NCBI GenBank assembly: GCA_020465985.1
Contig: JAANYP010000390.1
Coordinates: 1 to 64,000, forward strand
DNA length: 64,000 bases
Direction of reading: 5' to 3'
Origin: Centrapalus pauciflorus
Taxonomy: Eukaryota > Streptophyta > Magnoliopsida > Asterales > Asteraceae
The translations under genes and the position numbers were made by a program. The first letter of the stretch is position 1; each line of letters begins with the position of its first letter. Below are positions 23,641 through 35,109 of the stretch, piece by piece. The notes below the pieces were generated by a model that saw only the letters and a list, made by a program, of their open reading frames with translations, made no database searches and was not told the DNA's origin.

Positions 23641-24952
23641 TAAATTAATATATTGATTTGTAGTATTTTTCTTCGTATAATACCAAATTCTATAATATGA
23701 ATTAGTAATAGAAATAATACCATATCATTCAAATTGTATTCCAACGAAAGCATTCTCTAATACTATAAATAACCATAATGAAATGTACAAGCAACATCAA
23801 AAAGAGTCGATTACAATCACAGAATGTATCCTTTTAAATCATAGACTTGAAATTTCTTTCATACGAAATCGTTGTTTCACTTCATCACCTTTGCAAGCTA
23901 TACACATGACTTTGCATTTTCCAATAGAACGTCACCTGAAACATACAAAACCAATACACAATATTTGTTCAGACTTTCATTTTTCTGTATTCATATAATA
24001 AATACAAAGTATTAATAAGAAAGTATCACTGGGTGAGATGACATGAAAATCACATATCACTAGCAAATACAACAAAAATGACAGCAGCAATGGTACTGAG
24101 TATGAACTTGTGAAATGAAAACAAACATAATATTTGTGTTAGGCATTTATACAAACACTTGGGATGCATCATGTTTCCATTTTATGACTGCAAAAACCAC
24201 AAAAAAGAATATACCAACATTGATAGATAAAGATTGTTTTCAATAACAGTGACATGTTTCTATAATTTCAAGCATCAATACACACATATAGTATATGTAT
24301 TTCAATCAACTTATAACCAAAAATTAAGTTAACACTCGTATGTATACAAACCAAGACACACTTCTAAATAAAAAATGTATTACAAACGATGACAAAATAA
24401 AAGAAGACAAACTTACGAATCACAAGTGAAGCCGCTCGGAAGAACGAACATCAAAGGAAATGCAGAGCTGACAGAATCATAGTGCTTTCAATCATTAAAC
24501 GAAGACAATTAGCCAATCACCTTATCACAAATGAAGCTGTAGAAAAAGTGAGGACGAGACCGAATTGTCTGGTACGTTGGACGAAATCACAAATATAATC
24601 ATCACGTTGAAGACGACGTAAAATTTGCAAACTGCTATAATTCTAAACCAGGTTTCAGTTTCACAAGTTAGGTTCGTACAAGTGTTAAATAAAGACAACA
24701 AGGTATGCTGCACTATTTTTTGAAACTTAGTGATGGATTCTTACACCGAACGATAACGTAATTAGATTTCAATTTCAAAGAAAAGCTAAACACAAATCAA
24801 CAAAAAGTTGGAACCATATTGTGTACAGTGTTCTAATGTCATACAAAAAGTAAGCTAAACACAAACCAAAATTTACAAACCATCAAGTTCTAACATCATA
24901 GAGAAAAAAGATATGTGATGCATCAACATCCTTCAATCTACGGTAATTGTTT

Positions 24953-25963
24953 TTAAAAATATACAAAATTTTGGTTAAAAACACGGAATGAATTCACACA
25001 TCCAACAACATCATAAATCATTGACGTGTCATTGTAATTATCAATATCAATAAGTGCAGTCACTTCCAAAGTTTTGTCTACATCATCTAGAACTTCCAAT
25101 ATGTTTTCACCACATTTCCTTAATCCTAGTAGTGATTTTGTTTTTGGATTGCTTAATTCAACGATGATCAGCTTTACAAACACGTTTCGAACACCATGCT
25201 CCAGCTTTACAAACTACTGCTGCTGCTAGATTAAATGGCAGGCACACCATTCCAAATTCATCATTACTTATATCAAATGACCTAATGAATCTATATCTCA
25301 GAGGTCCATCATTTACACCAAAGCTATCATAGACTAACCAATAAATAAACCTACCTACAACTAAATGAGAATGATACGCATAAGACCCACACTGATAGTT
25401 GAAGAAATTCTCCAGGCCCCTAACCTCAAAACGTTTACTTTAACCTCAAACATGTCAGGGATAGGGTTAAGAACATAATTAGCCTTGAGAATCTTAATTT
25501 CATTCGTAACCGGACAAACCCCAAAACCGAAAACATAGTCATGCTCATGAGGCAGGGTAATAGATATAGATTTTCTAATCGAAGGATTCCAAACTACAAC
25601 GACTACATCAAGGTCTTCTATATCTTCATAAAATCCGTGAAGACAAAACAAGCCATGAAAGCTACTGAATATTGTTATATCCACAAGAAATTCAGCAGAT
25701 GAGGGAACAGTTAAAGGAACCTGTTGTTCGGGGAAAGTTTCATCATCGACAATAGAAAGACATGCTTTATCATTTAACATATCTCTGTACCTCACAAGCA
25801 GAGGATGGTAGCGACCGTCGTGACCGCTTTGAGCAGCAATAAACCAAGGGCTGTCGATTAAAGACCTCCATGTTTTTGAAACTGACCTGAACTGAATCAA
25901 CGATTTCCCTGGAAGCCATATCATGATTTCCTCTTGCATTTCGAATGGTATGTGGCCTAACAT
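24953..25963 (-). pseudogene. Captured F-box protein gene with F-box-associated domain, frameshifted
   Basis: The minus-strand frame from 25963 starts with an F-box (PFEMQEEIMIWLPGKSLIQFRSVSKTWRSLI, residues 5-37; quoted from two adjoining parts) and continues into an F-box-associated region (FHGLFCLHGF, VWNPSIRKS, VFGFGVCPVTNEIKILK). It stops after 200 codons at 25361, but the next frame continues the homologous domain (VVGRFIYWLV, FDISNDEFG) to about 25180. A third stretch, 25183-24953, has LGLRKCGENILEV, typical of the domain's C-terminus. So about a full-length single-exon F-box gene is present with at least two frame breaks. F-box proteins are substrate receptors of SCF ubiquitin ligases. 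Confidence 0.8.
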
Positions 25964-25994
25964 TTTTGAATTTGGGGGAGATGAGATCGGAGAA

Positions 25995-26470
25995 TTTCTA
26001 GGGTTGCGAACGGTTGCGAGGAAGAAGCCATACGAATGAAGAGGCAGAGGAATGGAACCGTTGGGTTGAAGAAGGGTAATTTCATCTGCTTTATTTTTTT
26101 AATGGGATGTTTTATAATATTGCTTAGTTATTTTTAAATTTGCTCAAAATAGTAAGGTATTATCAAAGTCATTTTAAATTGCACAAAATGATGCACATCA
26201 TATATCATTTCTGTAAAAAAAATCTGACTGGACAAAGAAACTGTCACGTCAGTAATTTTTACCTTTCAATCCTTGATTGACTTGATTGGAAAGTATGTTA
26301 CCTTAAGAATAGGAGAATCGCAAATCTCACAATGCGAAATCGAATGCGTCGCCGGAGGTCGAACGGTTACGAGGAAGAAATCGAATGCATCGCTGGAGGG
26401 GAATGGAACCGTCGGGTTTAAGGGGTTTAAGGGAGGGTACGTATAATTTGTTTTGCTTTGATTTTTTTAA
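25995..26470. repeat. Two-copy duplication upstream of the captured F-box gene
   Basis: A phrase containing GAACGGTTGCGAGGAAGAA and GGAATGGAACCGTTGGGTT at about 26007-26072 recurs at about 26360-26425 with a few changes (GAACGGTTACGAGGAAGAA, GGAATGGAACCGTCGGGTT), each followed by a GCTTT-ATTTTTTTAA tract. It suggests the 5' leader of the captured gene was duplicated. Confidence 0.6.
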
Positions 26471-26859
26471 GGCTGCTTTAATTCATTGGAAGTGAAATTT
26501 TAAATTTTAAGTTCCATGTAGAGTTGTAAATTTTTTAATTGTTAAATTGTTATTCTTTTCTTTATTAACTTAAATAGTTTAAATTGTTATATCAATTTAA
26601 ATAATTTTTGAAGTTTAATTAAAATGGTAATTTAAATTTCAAGTTTGTGAATCTTTATTTTATGCATGATCTTTTATATATATTTTAGTATTTTATTATT
26701 ATAAAATAGTAAAAAATTTTAAATTAAGTATTTGTATTTAAAATGTAATAGTAATTCTAACACGTCTAAGAAATAAAATTGTATTACTTTTTTATATTAA
26801 AAAAATTACAACACAATAAAATTTTATATATGTGTATTAACTTTTTTTAAGAAAAATAC

Positions 26860-27150
26860 AACACTTCTAAAAAGTGTCACATATTTACATTTGAAATGCA
26901 ATACTTTAAATTAGTGTTGCATTTTTTAATAAAAGTTGTAACACTTTTAAAAAGTGTTACATTTTTTAATGAAAATTGTAACACTTTAAAAAAAGTGTTA
27001 CATTTTTTAATAAAAATTGCAACACTTTAAAAAAAGTGTTGCATTAAATCATTATATGCAACATTTATCGTAAAAGTGTTGCTTTATAACTAAATTTATA
27101 ATAAAAGCAACATTTTTTAAAAGTGTTGCATCAAAAGTGTCGCATTAGAT
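26860..27150. repeat. Right subterminal palindrome array of the Pack-CACTA
   Basis: Successive hairpin-forming units of the form (G)CAACACTTT-A(n)-AAAGTGTTGC, at about 26850-26880, 26895-26935, 26937-26968, 26975-27005, 27017-27047 and 27059-27130. Each is a near-perfect inverted repeat of 10-13 bp arms. Confidence 0.8.
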
Positions 27151-27169
27151 TTATTTTGTAGTAGTGTGG

Positions 27170-27456
27170 TGTTGATAAGCATTAGGAATGGCTATCTGTA
27201 AAAGTGTAAGAGCTTTCACTTCATTTATTCTAGCCTTTCTTTCAAGTTCAGTCTTTGGAGGAGTTTTTATGGGTTTGCCCTCAACATCAAGTTCAGGATC
27301 AACTACAGGAGGAAATTCAACAGCTTCCCATATGGCATACTCAATAAATTGAATGTACTGTTGAATCCTGAGTTTCCACATCTCAAACTTAGTGGGTTTG
27401 AGCATAGGCACTTTGAGTCCTTGCCCAGATCCAGAACTGCTATTATCAAATTCCAT
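27170..27456 (-). pseudogene. copia A gag N-terminus, separated by the Pack-CACTA
   Basis: Starts at the ATG at 27456, 57 bp after the primer site. Shows the copia gag opening (MLKPTKFEMWKLRIQQYI) and ends at the CACTA insertion within IAIPNAYQ. It continues in frame at 23262 if the insertion and one TGG are removed. Confidence 0.85.
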
Positions 27457-27513
27457 TGTAGAAAATTAAACATTTAAAAGAAAGATTCTGACTTTGAAAA
27501 CAAAGAAAAACCT

Positions 27514-27530
27514 GTGGCTCTGATACCACT
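27514..27530 (-). other. copia A primer binding site
   Basis: Plus-strand GTGGCTCTGATACCACT reads AGTGGTATCAGAGCCAC on the minus strand, containing TGGTATCAGAGC for initiator tRNA-Met, directly next to the LTR end. Confidence 0.9.
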
Positions 27531-28186
27531 TGTCAAGATCAAAATCACTACCTAAGATTAACTGGTTTGAATCAATCAGAGTATAAACAAATAACCTTGT
27601 ATTGAATCAAAGTCCAATTAAAAAGTTTGTGGAATAACACTTAACTGTTTTAAGAAAAAGCTTTCAAATAAAATAACACATAAATATAATTAACAATCAA
27701 AGATCACTTGTATTGCCAAACTCAATGATTACAATCACCTCTAATCTGTTTGATTAGACGAAGAACACAGATTGTTCTTAGGGTTTTACAACCTTAGAGG
27801 CTTATGGAAACTTAATCAGAAAAGCAATTACAATTGAAAATAAACTTGTACGTGTAGAACTTACAATAGAAAACCTTTTCTATGTATATATATAATGCTT
27901 TCTGATTTGTTTCCTTGAGAAACTTTGATTTCTCTGATAGTAGATATGCTTGAATCTTCGAATATATCTTTTCCTGAATTTCAGCACTTTCTGTTTATTG
28001 AACAGTTGAGCAGCTTGAAGACTATCTGTTGAGCAGCTTGAGCTTGAACACTAGCAGCTTGAACTTTTAAACTAGCAGCTCGAACTTTCTCAACTAACAG
28101 CTTGAACTTTGTAATTACACAGAAAATCTACTAACAGCTTGAGAAACCTAACTAACAGCTTGACATACTTAGAATATTTCCCAACA
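27531..28186 (-). repeat. copia A 5' LTR (656 bp)
   Basis: On the minus strand begins TGTTGGGAAATATTC and ends TTTTGATCTTGACA. The first third is built of repeats of CAAGCTGTTAGT / GAGCTGCTAGTT. About 90-95% similar by eye to the plus-strand LTR at 29229-29883. Confidence 0.92.
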
Positions 28187-29124
28187 TGGACCAGCAAACC
28201 CATGCTCTATCACAGGATGATGAAACCATAGGTGATTACTTAAGAGGGTTTGTGGTCAAACAGAATGAGAAGAAAAGAAAAATGCCAACAGGGCATTCAA
28301 AGGCAGAGCACAGAAAGTTTTTGATAAATTTCTCTTATTCAGTTGGGATTCCAAAGAAGATGGCTCAGTCATGGAACACAGAAAAGCTGCAGGAAATTCA
28401 TGACAAAGAAATGGAAAAATGAAAGATAGCCAAAGTCTCCCATCAGGTCCAAAGCCAACAAGAACCAGTTTAAGCTGGTGTCAGTGATCCTTCTCCTCTT
28501 GTTCAAGCTATTGCTACTAATTCTCAATCAGAAGCCATTTCACAAGCAAAGCTTGATCAGGTGGAAAAGGTGCTGTTTGAGCATTAACTTCAAAAGGCAA
28601 TGGAAATTGAAAAATCCCTCAATCAAAATGACTTCTCCAAACCTCCTATTACATACTGGTATGCTAAGTCAATGGATGACATTGATTTAAAATATCATTT
28701 TGTAGTCAGAAGAGAAGCTGGTCCTGAGGAAGAATACAAGAGTATAGTGCACCTAGTTCAAGGGATGACCAGGGATGAGCTGACTAGAATGCACCATATT
28801 GGAACTGTGAGTCAATCTAGGTCTTCACTACTCCAGGTCAAGCAGGCTATAAAGGATTTGATGAGAATTTTATATCCAGAGTCCATCAGAAAAGATATAG
28901 AAGATGCCAAGGAGATGAAGATTTAAAATGTTGATCTGTGTGTGAAATCAAAGACATATAGACTCAGATTTGTAAATGGATCCAGCATGTTCTTCAATTT
29001 TGAATTCTTTGATCTTCCAAGGGAATGGTTGGTACAACTGAGCTCAGTGAAGATATACTGTGATAAAGAAGAGATGAAAAGAGAATTCTTTAAGGCAATT
29101 AAGCAGAAACTTTCACAATTGTAA
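28187..29124 (+). pseudogene. copia B extra C-terminal ORF, broken
   Basis: One frame runs the whole length with in-frame stops at 28420, 28471, 28585 and 28924. It contains SKAEHRKFLINFSYSVGIPK near the start, then a segment YHFVVRREAGPEEEYKS, then YRLRFVNGS...FFNFEFF at the end. The same three blocks occur in the longer ORF at 46162-48954. I do not know a named domain for them. Its place between pol and the 3' LTR makes it an extra ORF of this copia lineage. Confidence 0.7.
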
Positions 29125-29215
29125 GTTTTTGGATGCCTTAGTTTGTAGATAACAGTTTTACTTTGTTTATTTCCTTATTTGTATAGAAACTTAAAGTCTT
29201 ATGTAAAGAATTTAA

Positions 29216-29228
29216 GTTAGGGGGAGAT
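29216..29228 (+). other. copia B polypurine tract
   Basis: GTTAGGGGGAGAT immediately precedes the LTR start TGTTGG, the usual form for Ty1/copia elements. Confidence 0.8.
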
Positions 29229-29883
29229 TGTTGGAAAATATTCTAAGTATGTCAAGCTGTTAGTTAGATTTCTCAAACTGTTAGTAGATTTTCTGTGTAA
29301 TTACAAAGTTCAAGCTGTTAGTTGAAAAAGTTCGAGCTGCTAGTTCAAAAGTTCAAGCTGCCAGTGTTCAAGCTCAAGCTGCTCAACAAATAGTCTTCAA
29401 GCTGCTCAACAGTTCAAGAAACAGAAAGTGCCGAAATTCAGGAAAAGATATATATTCAAAGATTTAAGCATATCTACTACCAGAGAAATCAGATTTTTTC
29501 AAGGAAACAAATCAAAAGGCATTATATTTACATTATTTAGGTTTTCCATTGTAAGGCTGCACGTACAAGTTTATTTTCAATTGTAATTGCTTTTCTGATT
29601 AAGTTTTCATAAGCCTCTAAGGTTGTAAAACCCTAAGAACAATCTGTTTGTTCTACGTCTAATCAAACAGATTAGAGGTGATTGTAATCATTCAATTTGG
29701 CAATACAAAAGATTCTGATTGTTGATTATATTTATATGTTATTTGTTTTGAAATCTTTTCTTAAAACACTTAGGTGTTATTCCGCAAACTTCTTAATTGG
29801 ACTTTGATTCAATACAAGGTTATTGGTTTATACTCTGATTGATTCAAATCAGTTAATCTTAGGTAGTGATTTTGATCTTGACA
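29229..29883 (+). repeat. copia B 3' LTR (655 bp)
   Basis: Begins TGTTGGAAAATATTC and ends TTTTGATCTTGACA. Inverted relative to the copia A LTR 1,042 bp upstream. Confidence 0.92.
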
Positions 29884-29895
29884 ATTACCTTTTTG

Positions 29896-31480
<1,585 letters not shown>

Positions 31481-31484
31481 CATT

Positions 31485-32330
31485 TTTAGGTGCATTGTCT
31501 ATAAGTAAAAATGTGATACTTATGAAGTGAGTTCGATTATCTTTTTAGACTTGTTTCGTGCCTATACCAACAACCATTACGTTTTTTTATACAAATTGCT
31601 ATTTGTTTAGATAAGTTGTTCATTTAACAGTCTCAAAATGATTTATTTATATGACATATTTATTTCATAATGCACAACCAGATTTTTGAACTGTTTGTTT
31701 TTCTAATGACTCTTAATAGGTCATAAAATCGGTGTAGTATAGACATTTTTTTAGGTGAAATTGTCTTTTGGTTAAAATGAGATGCTTTTGAAGTGTTTTT
31801 TATTTTCTTTTAAGACTTGTTTCGTGCCTATACTAGAACCATTATGTTTTCTTTATACAAACTAGTTTATTACCCGCGTCTTACGCGGATATTTTTAATA
31901 TATATAAAATATAATAAATTAAAAGGTAATGTATAAATATTATTTTTTTAAACAAAAAGTATATAAGAATGATATTATTATTTATTATGATCTATTAATT
32001 TTTATATATTTGTAGATATATATGAATAGTAATTATTTTCTTATTTTTTAAAACTTTTATTATATTATATTATAATTAATCAGTTAGTAGAGTATTACAT
32101 TTTATTTGAATTCAAAAGTGGATTATATTAGATTTGGATATATATAATTTAAATTTCTTTATTATTTTCAAAATCTATAAATGACACGTGTCGACTCATG
32201 GTGATGACACGTGGCTTCACCAGAATAAAGTATAGTTACTCTTTTAATAGTATAGATAGATTTCAGATTGTTTATATAAGTTGTTTATTTAACAACCTTA
32301 AAATTATGTGTTTTATTGATTGTTTTTGGT
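31485..32330. repeat. Two-copy tandem duplication, one copy holding a Helitron
   Basis: A phrase with GACTTGTTTCGTGCCTATAC, ACCATTA(C/T)G and TATACAAA occurs at about 31550-31595 and again at about 31812-31861. The text that follows the first copy (TGTTTAGATAAGTTGTTCATTTAAC) follows the second only after the 399-bp Helitron. Confidence 0.7.
31862..32260 (-). mobile_element. Non-autonomous Helitron (399 bp)
   Basis: Read on the minus strand it starts TCTATCTATACTATTAAAAG, a common plant Helitron 5' end, includes CCACGTGTCA-type words, and ends with a hairpin (CCGCGTAAGACGCGG) followed by TAATAAACTAG, the CTRR terminus. It sits between host A and T, with no target duplication, as Helitrons do. 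The paralogous copy at about 31595 shows the uninterrupted site. No coding capacity. Confidence 0.8.
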
Positions 32331-33396
32331 AGGACATGTTGCAAAGCATGCACATTTAGATGGTTCTAGATGCTGATTTTGATTTAATTGTTTAAAATGA
32401 TTATGTGGGTTGACATTATTTTCCACTCTTTCTTTACAAGGAAATGTTATTGATCTTAATGTCTTTAACTCTAGCTTCAATAGGGAAAGCATGGTACATG
32501 TAAGGTTATAACAGGTACAAAGCCTATTTTTTCTTTTGCTAATTCTTGCTCTAATTGTTTTTGATTTTTTTGTGAACACATGATTAGTGTTTATAAAGGA
32601 CAGGATTCCAATGACTATTTTTTGTTTCTGTGAGATACATGCTGAAGCTTTTCTTATTTATTCAAAAGTCTATATAGAGTCTCTCATATGTCTTTAATGA
32701 TCATTTGCTACTTCTATCGTAAGGAAATCTGCCGCTAAATTTGTAAATTAATTCTTTTTTTGGACACATATATGGACACATGGTTTTGAACTTTTTAGAC
32801 ATGTAACTACAGCACATCATTTTGCATTGACAAAGGATATAATGGATACTTTGGTCGGTCATCATCATGTGGACTCAATCGAAGGTAAAAGTAGTTCATG
32901 TTTGTATATTTATGTTAGTTTAGGTTTCTCTTTCATAGAACAGAATAGCATGCTTTTTTATTGTCTTATTTGCTACCGGTTTTGCAGCTATGCATTTGAA
33001 ATAAAACTCAAGGGGAAGGCGATTTATGCTTGAAGAGGGCACAAGCCGAATGCACAAGATGAACTGAATGAAGCCGAGTGACTTATCGAGCAATTATAGT
33101 TGAAAGCTTGTATTGGATCCCATAAAGCGTTGCATGTGCATCATGGCAGGTCAAGAAGCTCACACCTTGGTGTTTTAGTCAATTAGAGGTTACGCGAAGG
33201 CATTATTCTAATCGGGTAAAACATTTCACTAATGATGCACTTATTATCAATCTCCATTAACTCTTGGCACGAAACTTAAGTCGCCCGAAGTGCTTTAATT
33301 TTTAGACTATAAGAAAGGTGATTTGATTTTTGAAGATTTTGGTTGAAAATATTTCAAGGAATGTATATCTTCCATTCCATAGGTCAAATATACTTT
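32261..33396. other. Non-coding, unassigned
   Basis: AT-rich. Short frames such as 32827-33033 show no recognisable domain and I do not call them. Confidence 0.4.
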
Positions 33397-33404
33397 GGTG
33401 CATC

Positions 33405-33759
33405 CAGTGTTGTTGATAGCGAATAGCGGATGAAAATGACAAGCTACCTATATGCTACATTGCGATAGCGTAGCGATATCACCCACTATTTTGTGTTTAC
33501 CGGGTATAGTATTAAAGCCAAAATACACATGTTACGTTAAACCGTTTAATGTATTAAACATTTTAACATCAAAATAAAGTCTTAAAACTATTAAAAGCCA
33601 ATCATAGAAAATCTAATTCTTGTAAGTAGGTCTTTTATGTATATATATTTAAAAAATAAAACAGGTAATATGGGACCACTATACACATAATAGCGGACGA
33701 TAGCCGCTACGCTACGCTATTTGCTATAGCGACCGCTATCGTCGCAATTGACAACTATA
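33405..33759. mobile_element. hAT-type MITE (355 bp)
   Basis: Flanked on both sides by GGTGCATC (33397-33404 and 33760-33767), an 8-bp duplication characteristic of hAT elements. Termini are imperfect inverted repeats: CAGTGTTGTTGATAGCGAA on the left and TATAGTTGTCAATTGCGAC when the right end is inverted, both leading into ATAGCGG. The interior is rich in GATAGCG/CGCTATC words. No ORF. Confidence 0.88.
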
Positions 33760-33767
33760 GGTGCATC

Positions 33768-35077
33768 CAAAGTGGTTATTATAGTTTGTAGCCATAATTT
33801 ATTGATGATGCTATAATTGGACAGTACTATTATAATTACACATTTAGTTCTTACACCCTTTTCAAATATTTTGGCTTTGACTTAAAGTGATGAGAGCAAA
33901 ATCAATTCTTAATACGATGGTAGACAAATACCACAATTGGTTGATTCCTGATAGAGTTACATGTATTTGTGTCATGATATAAAACAATGTGTCGTCTATT
34001 CACTAATATGTTTTCTTTCTACGAGGGTGATTATGTAAAAAAGGGAGGCAGGGTCATCAATGGCTTGGTCATTGTTGGATGTACGAGTAATGATGATGGA
34101 AAGGTTTTTAATTTATGTGCCTGATTAACATCATAGTGTGGCATTTTGAAGCTACCTTCGCATCGTATATTATTTCCTTTAACTGCTTTAGCCTTTAGGC
34201 AACCACTTGTAGTTGGGGTTTTGGATAATTGTTAATGGGTCTTGTACATTTAAGTTGGGTTTTAGAAATGCTGAAATTATTTGGATGTTTGTTATTGGAA
34301 AGCGTTTTGAAGGTTTATAACTTGATTTTGGTGACTTCTATTAGTCTATAGGTTTACTTAGTTCAATTTTGCAGCTTTGGAAATGATTTTATAAACACGT
34401 TTCTTTAGGGATGATTATGCAAAGAGGCTTGTTTTTTTAGATAAAACTTAACATATTACTTTTTATATTTCAGTTTTGTTAAGTATTCATCAAAACACAT
34501 TCTTAAACTCCCTTCAGCGCGCGTGCTCTTTTCCTCGTATTTAATTGTGTATATATGATGTTTTGGTATTTCAGATACTTAAGGAGGAAGTGTTTCATAT
34601 ATTGGAAGCGAGCCCCACCGTTTTTTCTAAAGCTAGCCGAGGGGTTTATAAACTATTTCGAAAATTAATTCAAAGGATCTGTTTTCATGCCACAGGTAGC
34701 ACAAATATGAGCAGTAAATCAAGGTTTGTTTTGATTTGAAATTACGAAATTTATTCCTTTATCATCTGTTCTTCATTCCAAGTTAATTATGCCTTTGAGC
34801 AAGGCAGTGGCTATTGTAATATCAACACCATATATATGAAACTACTGGGCTGCTCTTACTTTCATGTAGATTCTTAAATGCAGTTTTGTCATTTTGCTTT
34901 CATGTAGATTCTTAAACTTATGAACTCATGTTACACTTATATAATTACCATGTATTTATAGACTTGAAGCCCACACATGAGACACTTCATATTTCTGTTT
35001 TTGACAGCAAAATGCCACACACATGGACATAGAATGTGTAAATAAATAAATAAATAAATAAATAAATATATATATAT

Positions 35078-35109
<32 letters not shown>

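Larger units (their letters stand above)
23266..27166. mobile_element. Non-autonomous CACTA-type element carrying an F-box gene (Pack-CACTA)
   Basis: Termini are CACTACTACAAAAT and its inverse ATTTTGTAGTAGTG. TGG precedes and follows (23263-23265 and 27167-27169): a 3-bp duplication. Removing the element and one TGG makes the surrounding copia A gag frame continuous, which fixes both ends. Length 3,901 bp. No transposase is visible. Both ends carry arrays of short palindromes and the middle holds a decayed F-box gene on the minus strand, so it looks like a gene-capturing CACTA derivative mobilised in trans. Confidence 0.9.
18876..28186 (-). mobile_element. Ty1/copia retrotransposon copia A, 5' LTR to start of RT
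   Basis: On the minus strand: 5' LTR 27531-28186, primer site 27514-27530, gag from 27456, protease/integrase 19750-20949 and the first part of RT to 18876, where gypsy1 interrupts it. The rest of RT, RNase H and the 3' LTR should lie left of the window beyond CACTA1. A non-autonomous CACTA element splits gag (23266-27166, TSD TGG). Several frameshifts make the coding region non-functional. It is inserted in the opposite orientation into copia B of the same family. Confidence 0.9.
28187..29883 (+). mobile_element. Ty1/copia copia B, 3' remnant
   Basis: Plus-strand internal sequence (28187-29228) with a polypurine tract and 3' LTR (29229-29883). Its 5' part should lie far left of the window, since copia A and everything within it was inserted here. 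The first bases after the copia A LTR are TGGAC, the presumptive target duplication. Confidence 0.8.

Noticed and set aside
34545..34739. 64-residue ORF with splice-like borders
   Set aside because: No recognisable family and no partner exons; not called as a gene.
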